Origin: Bagarius yarrelli
Taxonomy: Eukaryota; Chordata; Actinopteri; Siluriformes; Sisoridae
Direction: 5' to 3'
Assembly (NCBI GenBank): GCA_005784505.1
Contig: VCAZ01000045.1
Coordinates: 483,501-547,500 of the forward strand
DNA: 64,000 nucleotides
In this document: positions 22,666 through 34,639 of the stretch, in pieces
Position numbering within the stretch: the stretch's first letter is position 1
Layout of the letters: each line of letters starts with the position of its first letter
Made by a program: the position numbers and the translations under genes
The notes under the pieces: generated by a model
Told to the model about the DNA's origin: nothing
Database searches by the model: none
Seen by the model: the letters and a program-made list of their open reading frames with translations, nothing else

Positions 22666-24006
22666 ACAACATTCATGGTTAGTGTTACTCATATTCCCAG
22701 TCTAAGAACCTCAACTAACATTTTCAACTAATGGATTGTACATTTCCTGAAAGATGCTATTGTTTAGGTTCTAAAGTCAGAAAATTTTTTCCTATGAGGG
22801 CAAATGTACTGTAGCGGCTTAAGTATTATAGTCTATTTTTATATCACTGAGCTGCTCCAGAAAACAAAATTTCCATATTCAATTTTTGTTCTATGTGTTT
22901 ATTGAGTGTCAACTCTTGTACATCACCCAGGTATTAATCTATTGCATTTAGTAACAAACACAGCTAATTATTTTACACACTGTGTTTGAATTAAATCTGG
23001 AGGGCAAGTTTACTGGAGTTCATCCTCTGAAATGTGTCACTCAGAAAAAACCTTATAATTTCCTAGCACAATATACCGTGCACACAGTATTATTCGGTGT
23101 GAGCAAATGAATAGTTTTTTACTTTCCAAACTAGACATTATCATCAGCATATAACAGAGTTTGATAATAACTGAGAGATCGATTTGTATAGTGAAGCAAT
23201 CAAGAATGAATGGAAGAAATTTTCCAGGTAATTTTTACAACGCTGTAAATAGTGTCTGTCTTTTTTCTCTCCATTATTCGGGTAGAACAACCAGGATAGT
23301 AATATCGCTAACCGAAAACTTCAGTATCATTATACATATCAATTTTTTTATATTCCATTGTTTTTGGATCTGTTCTCTCGAAGAAACTTGGAAGTGGGTG
23401 TCCACCTGGGGAGTGTAAAGGAAGTAATCATCACTAGAGACTAAAAACGTTACTGTTTGATCAACGGCCAACTTCCCGGCAATTTTCTTTTCACCCAGAG
23501 TTAACATTGTTATGGTTGGAGAAAAGGTGAATTTGATTACAACACTGCACTGCAATCATGCTTCCACAGTAATGATTCTTTCATTGTGTAGCTCCAGAAA
23601 ACTGCGTTGCCTTCAGACATGGCCTGATTTTAGGGTATGGAGTAGAAAAATATAATTTCCGAAAAAAGATTCAACCAAAATAATGTCAATTCAAGTCTCC
23701 AGCTTTATAGATCATCCTCGCTAGTGTAGATGGAGGCAATACACAATGAACCGATACATCAAGGGCAGTTGAATTGTTATAGGATGATCATACATAGTAT
23801 ATTATACACTTTGGTGGCTTGCCCATGATCACATATTGGGGAGATTGTGTGCTTTTTTTATTTTATTTGGAGCTGTTGGATTGAGTAGAATCTCAGGTGA
23901 TGATCAATAACCAAGTTCCACTGTTTTGTTTCTAACTTTTTCAACTAACACTTGTGTGGCATCAAATTAAAATAATATAGTGTTATGTTGGCTTTTATAT
24001 TTACAT
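22666..24006. other. No gene recognised
   Basis: AT-rich DNA. Overlapping opposite-strand frames of 85 and 93 codons at 23161-23555 show no domain, signal or splice support, and I treat both as chance. Confidence 0.45.
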
Positions 24007-24265
24007 TATCTCACAAAAGTGAGTACACCCCTCTAATTTTAGCAAACATTTTATTATATCTTCTCAAAGTTGTTGTTGCCAGATATATTGACAATAATGG
24101 CTGTATGTTGAGTTCTTTTTAGAGGACAGTAAATCTATACTGTTATACAAGCTGCCCATTGACTACCCTTAAATATATCTAAGTTTCATTTCTGTAGTAT
24201 TGTCCTTTAAGAAGGTGTACTAAACGGTTTGCTAAAGTGATCGGGGTGTACTAACATTTGTGAGT
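24007..24265. mobile_element. Tc1/mariner-derived MITE
   Basis: Terminal inverted repeats TATCTCACAAAAGTGAGTAC... and its complement at GGGGTGTACTAACATTTGTG. The inside is only the sub-terminal part (GTTGTTGCCAG, AATGGCTGTATGTTGAGTT) of a well-known fish Tc1-like element; the transposase is deleted. Confidence 0.75.
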
Positions 24266-24549
24266 GCTTTATCAGTATATTTAAATTATAGTAATTTGTA
24301 TCTAAAAATAAAATGACTTCCTTTGACGAGGAGACAGAATCCTTAAATCTTTTTCTGTGTTATCTTTCTAAATAAAATGTTTTTGTTGTTGTTGTTGTTT
24401 TTTTCCTCAAAATCTCGTCCCAACCTATTTTCTACATCAATTGCTTCCTTTGTGGTGGCTCATCAAATAACAATCAAACATGCTTTACTCAAGTAATTTG
24501 TATTTGCCACAAAGTTATTTGATAGCATCCTGTGGCTCGTAGCTTGTCA

Positions 24550-25940
24550 TCTAGCTAGCTAATTTAAAATAAGCTACGTGCTCACAGGGAATGTATTAGC
24601 AAGCATTTCTCCTGCCAGGAGTCGGCATGCGTTCTGTACTCATCAGTGTTGCATCCTGCACGGTGACAGCAGTGAAACAGATCCACAAGGCCTTGGGCTA
24701 CATTTAATTGCAATTAAACCATGATGAAAACAATCAATAGCTCCCTACCCAGTCTTATCTATCTTGCATGTTTTCTTTATTACCCCCCTCTTTTGTCTTT
24801 CTTCCTACTCTATCTGTATTAATTACCTTTTTTCCACCATATTGTTTTCTCTTTACTCCATTTCGCTACAGAGGGATTATTGCACCGAAACAGTCTTTGG
24901 AAGATGAAAGATGATCTGAAGGGCTCTGATTGATCTCGGGATGTATCGTCCATCCTTCTCTGTCCTCCTGTGCAAATGTTAATTCTTCAGCAACTGAATG
25001 CTTCGTCATCGCCCGGCACTTCTGACATCAGCCCAAATGGTAATTAGGAGCAGGTCCTTCTCTCTGATTTATCTGCGTGTCTATGTGTCATCAGGCCTGA
25101 AGCTGTCAACATTGATTTGTTGTCCCACCTAAGCGGAGACGAGGCAATATTTTATAAAATTATTTATTTAGGCAGAGCTGTGCGCAAAGTGGTCCTGCAA
25201 ACTTCTTCCTGACTCCTTGACAACTTACTCTAAGATTTAATGCAAGTCTGATTATTTTGCCTGATCCAGCCAAAGCTGGGACAGCGACTTGTTTTGCATC
25301 CGTCTTCGCAAAAGACTTGATTACTTTTCCAAACCGCAGGAAAAAAATAAACATTGTTTAGCTATAATTTTGCTGTAACCGAGGCACTTGATTAAGTAAG
25401 TTGTCAGCAAAGCAGATAAAGGAAATCAATCTATCCAACAGTGATTAATTTTCCCTATTTATTTACGTATAAGCACAGAACTTATTTACATGACAATTAA
25501 AGTTGCCAATGAACGATAATTACAATACCAGCGACCCAGAATATCTTTTCAGCCCTTCAATTTCCAGCCACACATTTCTCGGAAACCACAAAGTCGCCTT
25601 CTATTAGCTGTGGAAAGCAGCCTTTCTTTATCATATGAGAATGGAATATTAATGTTTACAAATGCTGGGTTAATTAGGAAAACTAATTCATGCAAGCTTC
25701 TTAAATCCTGTGGAGGAGTGAACCCATTATTCTGTGATGAAGACGGTTTGTGCATTCTGTGCCTTAATCCTGACATTCAGGGAACCTTTGTGTTCCAAAT
25801 CTGCTGTGGATACTGTCAATCAAATTTCAGCTTTGACATTTGGGCCTGGTCTTTTAAAAAATGCAGGCCAGGGTTTGTGTAATCGGAACATGTGGCTTTT
25901 GCACGTCACTTCATTAGTAAGTTATAAGCTATAACAGAGC
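24550..25940. other. Repeat-poor island, candidate conserved non-coding DNA
   Basis: Long stretch without recognisable repeats and rich in TAATTA-like words (GGTAATTAGGAGCAGG, AAATTATTTATTTAGGC, GTTAATTAGGAAAACTAATT). Frames up to 90 codons on both strands (25160-25934) show no known domain. The conserved status is inferred from composition, not measured. Confidence 0.35.
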
Positions 25941-26075
25941 TCCTCCCACCCAACTGTATGTGGAGAAAACTCTTAATTTATTCCATTCAAACTTTATTTG
26001 CATTTACATTTCTATGAGTTTTGAGGTGTTTCAGAGGTAACACATAAATCCATAGTAGCTGATATTCATTTGAAT

Positions 26076-26857
26076 TAGGGCTGCACGATATTGGAAAAAA
26101 AACTGACATTGCGATATTTTGGTTTTTTTTTTGCGATACCATAAAATTTCACCAGACGACTTCATTCATTCCTCTCCTACACCTGCTAAATCCTTAATTC
26201 GAGTCCACAGGGATTTGTCACACACACTCACACTTATTTACGCAAGCACAGGGAGAACATGCAAACACCAAACCAGGACTCCAACCTGAGCCTTCTTGCT
26301 GTGAGGCAACAGTGCTAACCACTAAGCCACAATGCTGCCCCACCAGATGACTTATTAGCTTTATTTGGAAAGAATTCATTATTTTAGAATGAATAGGGTG
26401 ATTCTATAAGGAAGTGCTTTTGCATAAAATATAAAATCAAACCGTCGATAAATATAAAAAAGATGCAAATATAATAAACTGTATTTTGCAGTTTAAGTTT
26501 TTCTGGAGATTCAGATACAGAAACTGAATAATCAATTGTAAAATCGCACTGTATAGTCTTCACCGTATAAATGAAGTAGAATTTATTGTTGTTGAAGCTA
26601 TGAAAGTGTTTTTTTTGCACCTGAATGCTTTAAACTTGCTTGAAATGTTTACACACTAACCAAGCCTAAAAAAATGTGCAAATGCTAAACTTTCACTTCA
26701 TTATTAAACTTTGTAATTAATCCACAAATAACATGTGGTCTGGACTGCGGTGCAGTCGACTATAATCCCTGACTTGACATTAAATATCCTGCAGTGTGAC
26801 TATTGCAGATACACATATTGCGATGTCGATGCTGATCCGATATATTGTGCAGCCCTA
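26076..26857. mobile_element. Non-autonomous hAT element with perfect target duplication
   Basis: Starts TAGGGCTGCACGATATTGG and ends ATATTGTGCAGCCCTA, which gives terminal inverted repeats. It is flanked by a perfect 8-bp duplication ATTTGAAT at 26068-26075 and 26858-26865. 782 bp with no transposase. A SINE is inserted inside. The small minus frames (26384-26620, 26760-27011) are chance. Confidence 0.85.
26158..26343 (-). mobile_element. SINE (family B) nested in the hAT element
   Basis: Reverse copy from TTCATTCATTCCTCTCC to GTGCTAACCACTAAGCCACA. It is truncated in the middle relative to the 39562 copy. It lies wholly within the hAT element and so is younger than it. Confidence 0.7.
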
Positions 26858-26879
26858 ATTTGAATTGAGTCTCTGAGTC

Positions 26880-27367
26880 TTTGAGTCTTTGAAAATGAGC
26901 ATGGATAACAAAAGAAAAAGTCTCGGTTGGGCTGATCTCTTCATTACAAGCATGAACCAATGCATAACTTGACATTTCCGTGGTGAGTGTGAGCAGCAGT
27001 CTGTAGTGCATATTAATATCAACACATGCATTATTTTCAGTGTAAGGGCCAGCTTAAATAATTATCCATAAATCTTGCAACAAAGGTGCAGGAATCTGAC
27101 ATACACCCTGATGAACCACCTACAGGTAAAGTAATGAATTAGCATTATTATTTTTTTTTTTACAATTGCACCAGCAGTCCATTCTTGAAGTTGATGTGTT
27201 GGAAAGGAGGAATAATGGACAAGTGTAAAGACTTGGACATTGGACAAATTGTGACACTTTAATGATTGTTAGATGAGATTTTGGATTTCTAAACCATCAA
27301 TTCATGTGATTATTGTAGTGGTTAGGTCAAGAAAAGGACAACTGGGAAACAGAGTACAAAGGCCCTA
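26880..27367. other. No gene recognised
   Basis: AT-rich DNA without a recognised repeat or exon. Confidence 0.4.
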
Positions 27368-27600
27368 AACTATGTACTAAATTAATTCAATTTCATTTTA
27401 TTTGTATAGCACTTTTAACAATGGACATTGTCTCGAAGCAGCTTTACACAGAATGCAGTAACAGTGGAAAATAGTGTAAATCTGTCCTTAATGAGCAAGC
27501 TGGTGGCGACTGCGGCAAACAAAACATGAGAGAAACCCGACCCAAGAGGAAACCCATCCTCATCTGGGAAACACCGCATGTCTGTAAATTACAGCTTATA
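27368..27600 (-). mobile_element. L2-type LINE 3' tail fragment
   Basis: Reverse-orientation blocks TTTATTTGTATAGCACTTTT, GAAGCAGCTTTACA, AATGAGCAAGC and GAGAGAAACCCGACC parallel the 3' end of the L2-like copy at 30910-31150. Confidence 0.65.
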
Positions 27601-27774
27601 ATAATGGTGATCAAATGTTAAAGCTTAATGCCCACCCTTAACGCTTCTCAAATTCAAGAAAAGGGTCAGGAAACCGGCTAGTGGTACCTCAGGGGTACTT
27701 TTAGCCCACCCCGAGAGAGAGAAAGATGAACGTGAAAGTGAACGTGTAAGAATTGGACAACGACGGCATACAAA

Positions 27775-28099
27775 TATATAAAGCCATGTTGTGTTCTGAT
27801 TAGACTGGAAAAACTCAAGTGTTCTACACAAACTACACTAAACACCCTTCGGGATGCAGTGGAACACTGACTGCACCCCAGACCTCCTTAACTGATATAA
27901 GTGTCTGATCTCACTATTACTATTGTAGCTGAATAAACACACATCTCACATTCAAGCTCCAAATAGTAGTGAAAAATCTTACTAGAAAAGTGGAGATTAA
28001 TCTAACAGCAAAATGGAGAGTAAATCTGAAATAAGATGGTTAATATTACATACTTTTGTGATAGCCAGGTGTCCACAAACTTTTGCCTGTATAGTGTAT
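27775..28099 (+). mobile_element. Tc1/mariner 3' end fragment
   Basis: Carries ACTCAAGTGTTCTACACAAA, GACTGCACCCCAGACCTCCT, GATCTCACTATTACTATTGT and the terminal repeat GGTGTCCACAAACTTTTGCC...TATAGTGTA. Same family as 46538-48105, 48490-48692 and 37665-38165. Confidence 0.75.
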
Positions 28100-28854
28100 A
28101 TGACTGTTCAGGAAAATTGAAACTCATGTTTAAAAGTAATGTCATGAATGAAATGATTCTAAGTAACTTCCAATAAAGTTCAGCTATTTCTGTAAGATTT
28201 TCATTTTCTTGGCACCTTCATGGTTTTTGTTTGTCTGCTAAAGTCGTAACCCTACAAAGTTCAGTGATCTCACTGATGAAAGTGACATATTGGCATTAAC
28301 AAGAACAGAACGTCCCTCCAAATCTGACAGGGTTAAAACGACACAAATAAATCTTATCAGGAAGGCTGTCAGGAGACCTGCAACCGCATTAAGACCAGGG
28401 TTGGGCATGTTACTTTTAAAAAGTATAATAACTTATAGTTTGTAGTTTCTTCTCACAAATAGCAAGTGAGTTACATCATTATATAAGGAACTGTTTAAGA
28501 GGATAAGTAACTATCGTGTTTCATTTTAAAAAAAATGTTTAAATATGTCAAATAACTTGGATGCCCCCCAGAATTTAATTGGTTAATTAAGTGGTTCCCA
28601 AACTGGGGGGGTGCGACCCCTAGAGGGGGCTCGGATTTAGACTAAGAAAGGTGTGGAAAGGTTAGTCTGAATTCAGCAAATTTTTAATTGCTTTGCACCA
28701 AAATTTCAAATATAAGTCGTAAATATATATAATGGCGCATGTACACCACCCGGCAGTGTTCAGCGCCCAGGTTTTACTTTCCCTTTTTTACTCTTTTTTC
28801 TGTTATGCGTGTATGTGTTCTGTTGAGTTCCTTATGGTCCATATAAACGCTTTA

Positions 28855-28908
28855 CTTGTTAGTTTTTATTAATAGCTACACTTGTTAGTTTTTTATTAAT
28901 AGCTACAC
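28855..28908. repeat. 27-bp tandem duplication
   Basis: ACTTGTTAGTTTTTATTAAT followed by AGCTACA is repeated twice, differing by one T. Confidence 0.8.
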
Positions 28909-28956
28909 AATATTTGGATACTTAATAAAAAAAACAACCCAAATAAAACAGTTATA

Positions 28957-29135
28957 TGGGGGAAGTAGTAGCGCAGTGGTTAAGTTGTTGGACTATTAAC
29001 TTATGGGCCCGGGTTCGATTCCCAGCTCCACCGCTGGGCCCCTGAGCAAGGCCCTCAACCCCCAGTTGCTCAGCTGTATAACAATGAAAATTGTATGTCG
29101 CTCTGGATAAGGGCGTCTGCCAAATGCTGTAAATA
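28957..29135 (+). mobile_element. tRNA-derived SINE (family A)
   Basis: The cleanest copy in the window: GTAGCGCAGTGGTTAAG head, GGGTTCGATTCCCAGCTCCA box B, CCCCTGAGCAAGGCCCTCAA body, GTCGCTCTGGATAAGGGCGT and TGCCAAATGCTGTAAAT tail. The minus frame over it (28952-29209) is a shadow. Confidence 0.85.
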
Positions 29136-30599
29136 TTATTTTCTGTATTGTAGAACTGAAAACGAATAACATTGTTTTTCAATATTAATATAGTGTATTT
29201 TCTGTCCAATTTGAATGTTGTTTTTGGCTTGTGCTATCTAAATTCAGTATTGTTCGAATTTTTGAATTAAAGTAAAAAAAAGTCTTATAAAATGACTATT
29301 ATTTCATAAAATAATAAATAATTATTATAAAGCATTTGTGGTTTAAGTTAGAATTTAGATTTAGAATTTAGAATTTTGGTTTAAGATGTCAAAAATGTCT
29401 TAAGCGTGTGATACAGGACCTCACTGTGAAGTTATCCTGCTTATTTTACGACTAATTGCCACATATGTAAATAATTAAATATAAAATATACATTTTTTAT
29501 TACTCCAGAATGACTTGTAGTACTCGTAGGGGAGCATGATTTTTTTTTTTATTTGGCTAAAGGGAGGCCTGGCAAAAAACATTTAGAATCCACATGGTTA
29601 AAAAAAAATAAAATAACACTAGATAAAATAAAATAATAATTATAAAACACTGTACATTAATCTACACTATTTTAACGTTATGGCGGCATGTGGCGATAAG
29701 GTGCTTCAGTAGATTAGAATTACTTGCCTCGACGTGAAGAGACTCTTTCTTCCTGGTCAAAAGTTTCACGTCTTGCTTTTCAGCTCAACGACGGAAAAGT
29801 AACTGGTAGTCAGTAGAAGACATGTAGTAACAATATAGTGGAAAGTTTACAGTTAAATTATGTTACAGTATCACAGTTAAATTATGTTAAAAAGAAACCT
29901 TTATTTGAAACCGTCTGCTCTGATCCTGTTAGATTATTTGGTTCTAAAGGAAATTGTTTCGCTTTAAGATTAAGGGCTCATAATAATTTGTAACAGTCAT
30001 TAGTGTCTGACTGATTAAGAGAAATTTTTTTCTCACATGCTGTGACAAAAAAAACAACAACAGGATATTTAAGCCATAAGAAATCATAATACTTGATAAT
30101 TAGGTACTTATGAAAGCAAGTACTTTTGTACTTAAGTGAAAGTTTAAAGGAAGTCGTTTTATTTTTACTAGAATAAGATTATATCCGGTGTATCTGTACT
30201 TTAGTACTTGGTGTGTGTACTCCGTCCACAACTGGTTATAGTCTTATCAGAGGTGCGCCCAGTAAACCAAACACACATCACATCACAGTACACAGTGTTA
30301 CTACTGATTCAATAAAAATGACCTCGTTGCGATTTATTGTTTTGTTTGTTTGATTGTGTATTAACTTTTTCTGTTTTTTTGGCTGTAACATTGAAATGTC
30401 TCTACTGTGGAAAGGACAAAGTTGTAACTTATTCTTTTCTCTTATCTTATGCTGTAGGCCGGCTTTCCATCAGCTGGGACCTGGGCTTTAAAAGAAATAT
30501 TGGATAATCAAACTCAAACTCAAGTCAAAAACTTCATCAAACACTGAAGTTGATGAAGTTTTGGAATTGAGTTTAGAACCTTACTCATGCTGGAGAAAC

Positions 30600-30772
30600 T
30601 GAACCCCTGCTTTATGCTTTCATAATCTTACTCCTAAATTACTGGAATCTTTTATGTTTGGTACTAACTGCATTTCATTGGCTCTCTACATGTACCTTGC
30701 ACAATGACAATAAAGTTGAATCTAATCTAATCTAATCTAATCTAATCTAGTCTAATCTAATCTAATTTCTAA
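30600..30772 (+). mobile_element. LINE 3' end with (TCTAA)n tail
   Basis: Ends in TACCTTGCACAATGACAATA, AAGTTGAA and about nine copies of TCTAA, the simple tail of a CR1/L2-like LINE. Confidence 0.65.
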
Positions 30773-31376
30773 CAAGAAAAGTGACACCTACTCCTGATAT
30801 TAAATTGGTCAACTACAATTTTAGCTGAGTGACAATTTTACAAATTTAGTGCACTCTTTAGCAATCCATCTGGGTTAAGCCTTATAGCAAAGGGTGTCTC
30901 TATCAGCTTAGTCATTCAATTCAATTCAATTCAATTCAGTTTTATTTGTTTGGCGCTTTTTACAATGGTGATTGTCACAAAGCAGCTTTACAATTGAAGA
31001 AATTATGAGACAGAATGAAACAGAAATCAGTTTGTCCCTGATGAGCAAGCCGGGGGCGACGGTGGCAAGGAAAAACTCCCTGAGATGAGATAGGAAGAAA
31101 CCTTGAGAGGAACCAGACTCAACAGAGAACCCATCCTCATTTGGGTGAAAAACAGGTAGCAGGGATTATGAGGTTACATCGTGTGTGTGTGTGTAAGCAA
31201 CTTTAATCATTAGTCCTTAAAGAACAGCTGGAACGTCTTTATGGCGAAGTGGGTCGTCCTAGATCGCCCTGGTAATGCATCATCCGCTGGGGCAGGTCAC
31301 AGGGAAGGGTCCCACAGGACCGGGTCGGAGGTGGGGTCTGGATCACCGGCAGCTCCGTTGTGGCGTATGTAACTCA

Positions 31377-31381
<5 letters not shown>

Positions 31382-31419
<38 letters not shown>
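31382..31419. repeat. (GA)n microsatellite in the LINE 3' UTR
   Basis: About 18 GA units within the 3' UTR of the L2-like element. The 61-codon plus frame over it (31275-31460) is chance. Confidence 0.85.
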
Positions 31420-31423
<4 letters not shown>

Positions 31424-31702
31424 GGAAAGGAAGGCAAAAAGAAGGAAAACAGTTAAGTGACTATGTAATCACACGGTTTGGATTGATTAAATGAATAATG
31501 TAGAGTGCAAGGATGGACTCCGGCAAGACTAACTAGGTCAGCATAACTAAAAGGAGAACCAGAGGGAAACACAGACATGAGGGCTCCCTGATATGTTAAG
31601 CAACCAGCCGCTCTCATCAACACCGTGATCAATAAGAGAGGGGAAGACAGCATCTAAACATACCAGATCACACCCATGAGTCCCCCAGATCTGCTCCTTT
31701 AT

Positions 31703-32912
31703 CTAAGGGGAATCAATACAAAATGCTTGATTAAATAAGTACGTTTTTAACCTGGACTTAAACACTGAGACTGTGTCTGATCCCCGAACATACATAGGGA
31801 GGTTATTCCATAGCATTGGGGCTCTGTAAGAAAAGGCTCTGCCCCCTGCTGTAGTTTTTATAATGAGCGGTACTGACAGGCAGCCTGCATCCTTTGATCG
31901 AAGTAGGCGTGACGGAACGTAAGACACTAGAAGTTCGCTTAAGTACTGCGGTGCGAGACCATTTAGAGCTTTATAAGTTAACAGTAGTTTTTAAAATCGA
32001 TGCGGTGTCTCACTGGGAGCCAATGCAGTGTGGATAGGACTGGTGTGATGTGCTCGTATCTTTTAGTTTTAGTGAGGACTCTCGCTGCTGCGTTCTGGAC
32101 TAACTGAAGTTTATTAATGCACCTAGTTGAACATCCAGACAGTAAAGCGTTACAGTAATCCAGCCTGGATGTGATAAACGCATGAACTAATTTTTCAGCA
32201 TCAGTAAGCGACAAGATATTTCTTATTTTAGCGATATTTCTGAGATGATAAAACGCTATCCTGCTAATATTGTCGACATGGGCTTCAAATGAGAGATTGG
32301 AGTCTAAAATCACACCCAGATTTTTTACTGTTGCACTCGGTGAAACAGAAAGACTGTCTAGGGTTAAGGTGTGATCAGGAAGCTTACTTTTAGCTACCTG
32401 TGGTCCTAGAACCAGAACCTCCGTCTTGTCAGCGCTAAGCAAGAGGAAATTGCATAACATCCAATCTCTTACTTCCTTCACACATTGCTCAATGTTATTA
32501 AACTGGCCTTTCGCATCAGGCCTTGATGAGACGTATAACTGTGTGTCATCATCGTAACAGTGGAAACTGATATCATGCTTAGGAATTATGTTTCCCAGAG
32601 GCAGCATGTAAAGAGAGAAAAGAAGTGGGCCTAAAACCGAGCCCTGTGGAACACCATACTTTACAAGGGAGCACGCAGAATAATCACCATTTAAATCTAC
32701 AAACTGGTAACGATCGGTTAAATAGGACCTGAGCCACGCAAGAGCTGTTCCTTTAATTCCTACTAATTTTTCTAATCTGTGAAGAAGAATATCATGATCT
32801 ATGGTGTCGAAAGCCGCACTAAGGTCAAGTAATATAAGCAACGAGACACAGCCTTGATCGGATGCCAGTAAGAGGTCATAATAGTGTCTAAACATCTGGC
32901 ACTTTACTTACT
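31703..32912 (-). pseudogene. L2-like reverse transcriptase fragment, one frameshift
   Basis: Open for 305 codons (31978-32895), then resuming in another frame to 31703. In order: DLSAAFDTIDHDILLHRL (finger/palm, RT motif A), YGVPQGSVLGPLLFSLY (motif B), CYDDDTQLY (motif C), NLGVILDSNLSFEAHV, RLDYCNALLSG and LHWLPV. After the shift come SYVPSRLLRS, APMLWNNLP and FKSRLKTYLF. A one-base gain in an A run near 31985 explains the break. Motif C has YDDD where the family has YADD; both catalytic Asp remain. There is no endonuclease domain because the 5' part is missing. Confidence 0.88.
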
Positions 32913-32999
32913 GGCTTAGTTTACATCTGACAAAATGGTCATTTTTCTGGGAATTGATGTTATTTTATACACTTAGAATAACAAGAATAAGTTGTGTAT

Positions 33000-33085
33000 A
33001 TGAAGGAATTTTTCATTGGACTGGGTTGCGAAGATTTATCGCAACCTCTCGACCCGAATAAAAATTTTAATTGAGTTGAATATGT
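33000..33085 (+). mobile_element. LINE 3' tail fragment
   Basis: GAATTTTTCATTGGACTGGG and CCCGAATAAAAATTTTAATT, followed by GAGTTGAA, look like a LINE 3' terminus. Confidence 0.4.
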
Positions 33086-33239
33086 TTATTTCGATTGAAG
33101 TTTTGATTGGAAAATTTCTATTCTGATTGGATTTTTAAGATAATTGTACTTGGAATACAACGCTCTATGTAATTGAGGCTACTGATACCTTTTATAACAT
33201 AGGGTGTGGATTAGAATACAAAAATCAGCCCTATCCTCT

Positions 33240-33660
33240 ACAATACATGTCCCCTTTTTATGACAGCCATCACTACAACTCATTATATTATCTCTTCAAC
33301 AGCTTCATTAGATTCTGATCAAATTTCGCAATCAGCTCTACACATACAGCCGAACTCTTCACTTCTCTTAACTGGGTCTACTCCATATGTCCGCTGTTTG
33401 CTTGAAAACCATGGTCCATAGAGCCTTTAGCGATACTACTCCACACCGTTGGAATTCTCTCCCATCTGATATCCGTCATTTGGACTCGTTACCTGAATTC
33501 AAAACTCACCCATGTAGAAAAGCCTACCTCACATGATTACGGTCTGCATTCGTTTGTTTGTTCATCTGTGTATATGTTCTCCCTTTATTGTGATTGGTAA
33601 TTTGTCATTGTACTATTATTCTTTTGTTGGCGAATCGGCAAAGAGACAATAAGCCCCAGT
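33240..33660 (+). pseudogene. LINE C-terminal fragment
   Basis: Broken plus-strand frames contain TPLEF / WNSLPSDIRHLDSL-like and F-THPCRKAYL-like blocks, the C-terminal part of an L2-like LINE protein. Confidence 0.5.
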
Positions 33661-34384
33661 GGCAGTTTTTCAGTAATGACCTTGTCTTCTAGACTCTTAT
33701 TGGGTGAAAAATGGCAGTAAACTCTACACAGGTTGCCAGTTTTTATAACACTTTATGTATTTATTCTTCAGAAAAAGAATTGACATTCCTATAGTAGCCC
33801 TTTCTACTGCTGTTATAGTCTTTACTCCAATGCCATTTACACCAATTACAGCAACTCCCCCTTTTTTGCTTGCAAAGCCAGACTTTGTCTAACCTTATTC
33901 TCTATCTCTAAGCTCTACAACCGTACACAGCTGATTAAACTCCCAGGTCCAAATAGCAGTAGAGCAAATGTTTTAGCGTTATAGCTTCCAAACTTTTAAA
34001 TATCACACTGGGACCTTTGTGACTGCACTTAATTTTCACATAAAACTTTTTTCTATTTTTCCCTAACACCTTCTCTTCTTTGTAATAGATCTTTGGAATA
34101 GTTCTTTTTTTGTATAGAAACAGCCAGTAAAAGAATATAAGGTTCTTTTCCCCTATCAAACCCATTCCACGTCCAACATTACTGCTAAGTATTGGTACTA
34201 TTAATAGAATGGATGTCTGGTGGCTCCCAAAGTGCCTGGACCATAAGAATTGTCCCTGGTTAGAACTATTGACTCAAAAAGTTACCATAGTGATTTCTAT
34301 TACATAACTAAATTCCAGGTATTAGACAATTATTTCCATTTTTATTAATAAAATATTTAAAATAAAAAAATATTTATACAGCAC
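33661..34384. other. No gene recognised
   Basis: AT-rich DNA. The 76-codon minus frame at 33935-34165 shows no domain. Confidence 0.4.
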
Positions 34385-34592
34385 AGTGAAATTTGTTTCT
34401 TTGCACACCCCACCTTAGAATTTGGGGTCAGAGCACAGGCTCAGTTATAATACAGCGGCACGGGAGCAAAAAGGGTTAAGGGCTTTGATCAAGGACCAAA
34501 CAGTGGCAGACTGGTGGCGGTGGGGCTTGAACTCCGATATTTCTTATCTTCCAATCAACAACTTAACCATTTTAGCCATCACTTCCCTATTC
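34385..34592 (-). mobile_element. tRNA-derived SINE, variant tail (family C)
   Basis: Reverse copy with tail CAGTGAAATTTGTTTCTTTGC and TTTGGGGTCAGAGCACAGG, body GGGTTAAGGGCTTTGATCAA, and a tRNA-like head near the right end (CAACTTAACCATTTTAGCCA). Confidence 0.65.
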
Positions 34593-34639
34593 TATAGCTA
34601 ATTCCAATACCCATGAATAAACGTACTTCCTGAAGGCCA

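Larger units (their letters stand above)
28396..30234. mobile_element. hAT-type non-autonomous element, composite
   Basis: Starts CAGGGTTGGGCATGTTACTT and ends TTAGTACTTGGTGTGTGTAC...CCACAACTG, both typical hAT ends. Shares internal blocks with 21933-22665. It contains a second hAT-like start (GTGGTTCCCAAACTGGG, 28593), a tandem duplication at 28855-28908 and a SINE. No clean 8-bp target duplication was seen, so it may be several fused insertions. Confidence 0.5.
30910..32912 (-). mobile_element. L2-like LINE, 5'-truncated, nearly open
   Basis: About 2 kb. The 3' end is the ATTCAATTCAATTCAATTC tail at 30916-30938 (TTGAA repeats in sense). The 3' UTR has the typical GGTTTCTTCC, TTTTTCCTTGCCACC, GGCTTGCTCATCAGGGA and GTAAAGCTGCTTTGTGACAA blocks. 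The coding part runs 31703-32912, and the 5' half of the element is absent, as is usual for such insertions. A (GA)n run (31382-31419) sits in the 3' UTR. Confidence 0.85.

Noticed and set aside
23161..23555. Overlapping 85- and 93-codon frames on opposite strands
   Set aside because: No domain, signal peptide, start context or splice sites. Opposite-strand overlap is expected by chance in such a region.
28957..29135. Functional tRNA gene
   Set aside because: The tRNA-like head has pol III boxes but no cloverleaf with a proper anticodon arm, and it continues into a SINE body and tail.
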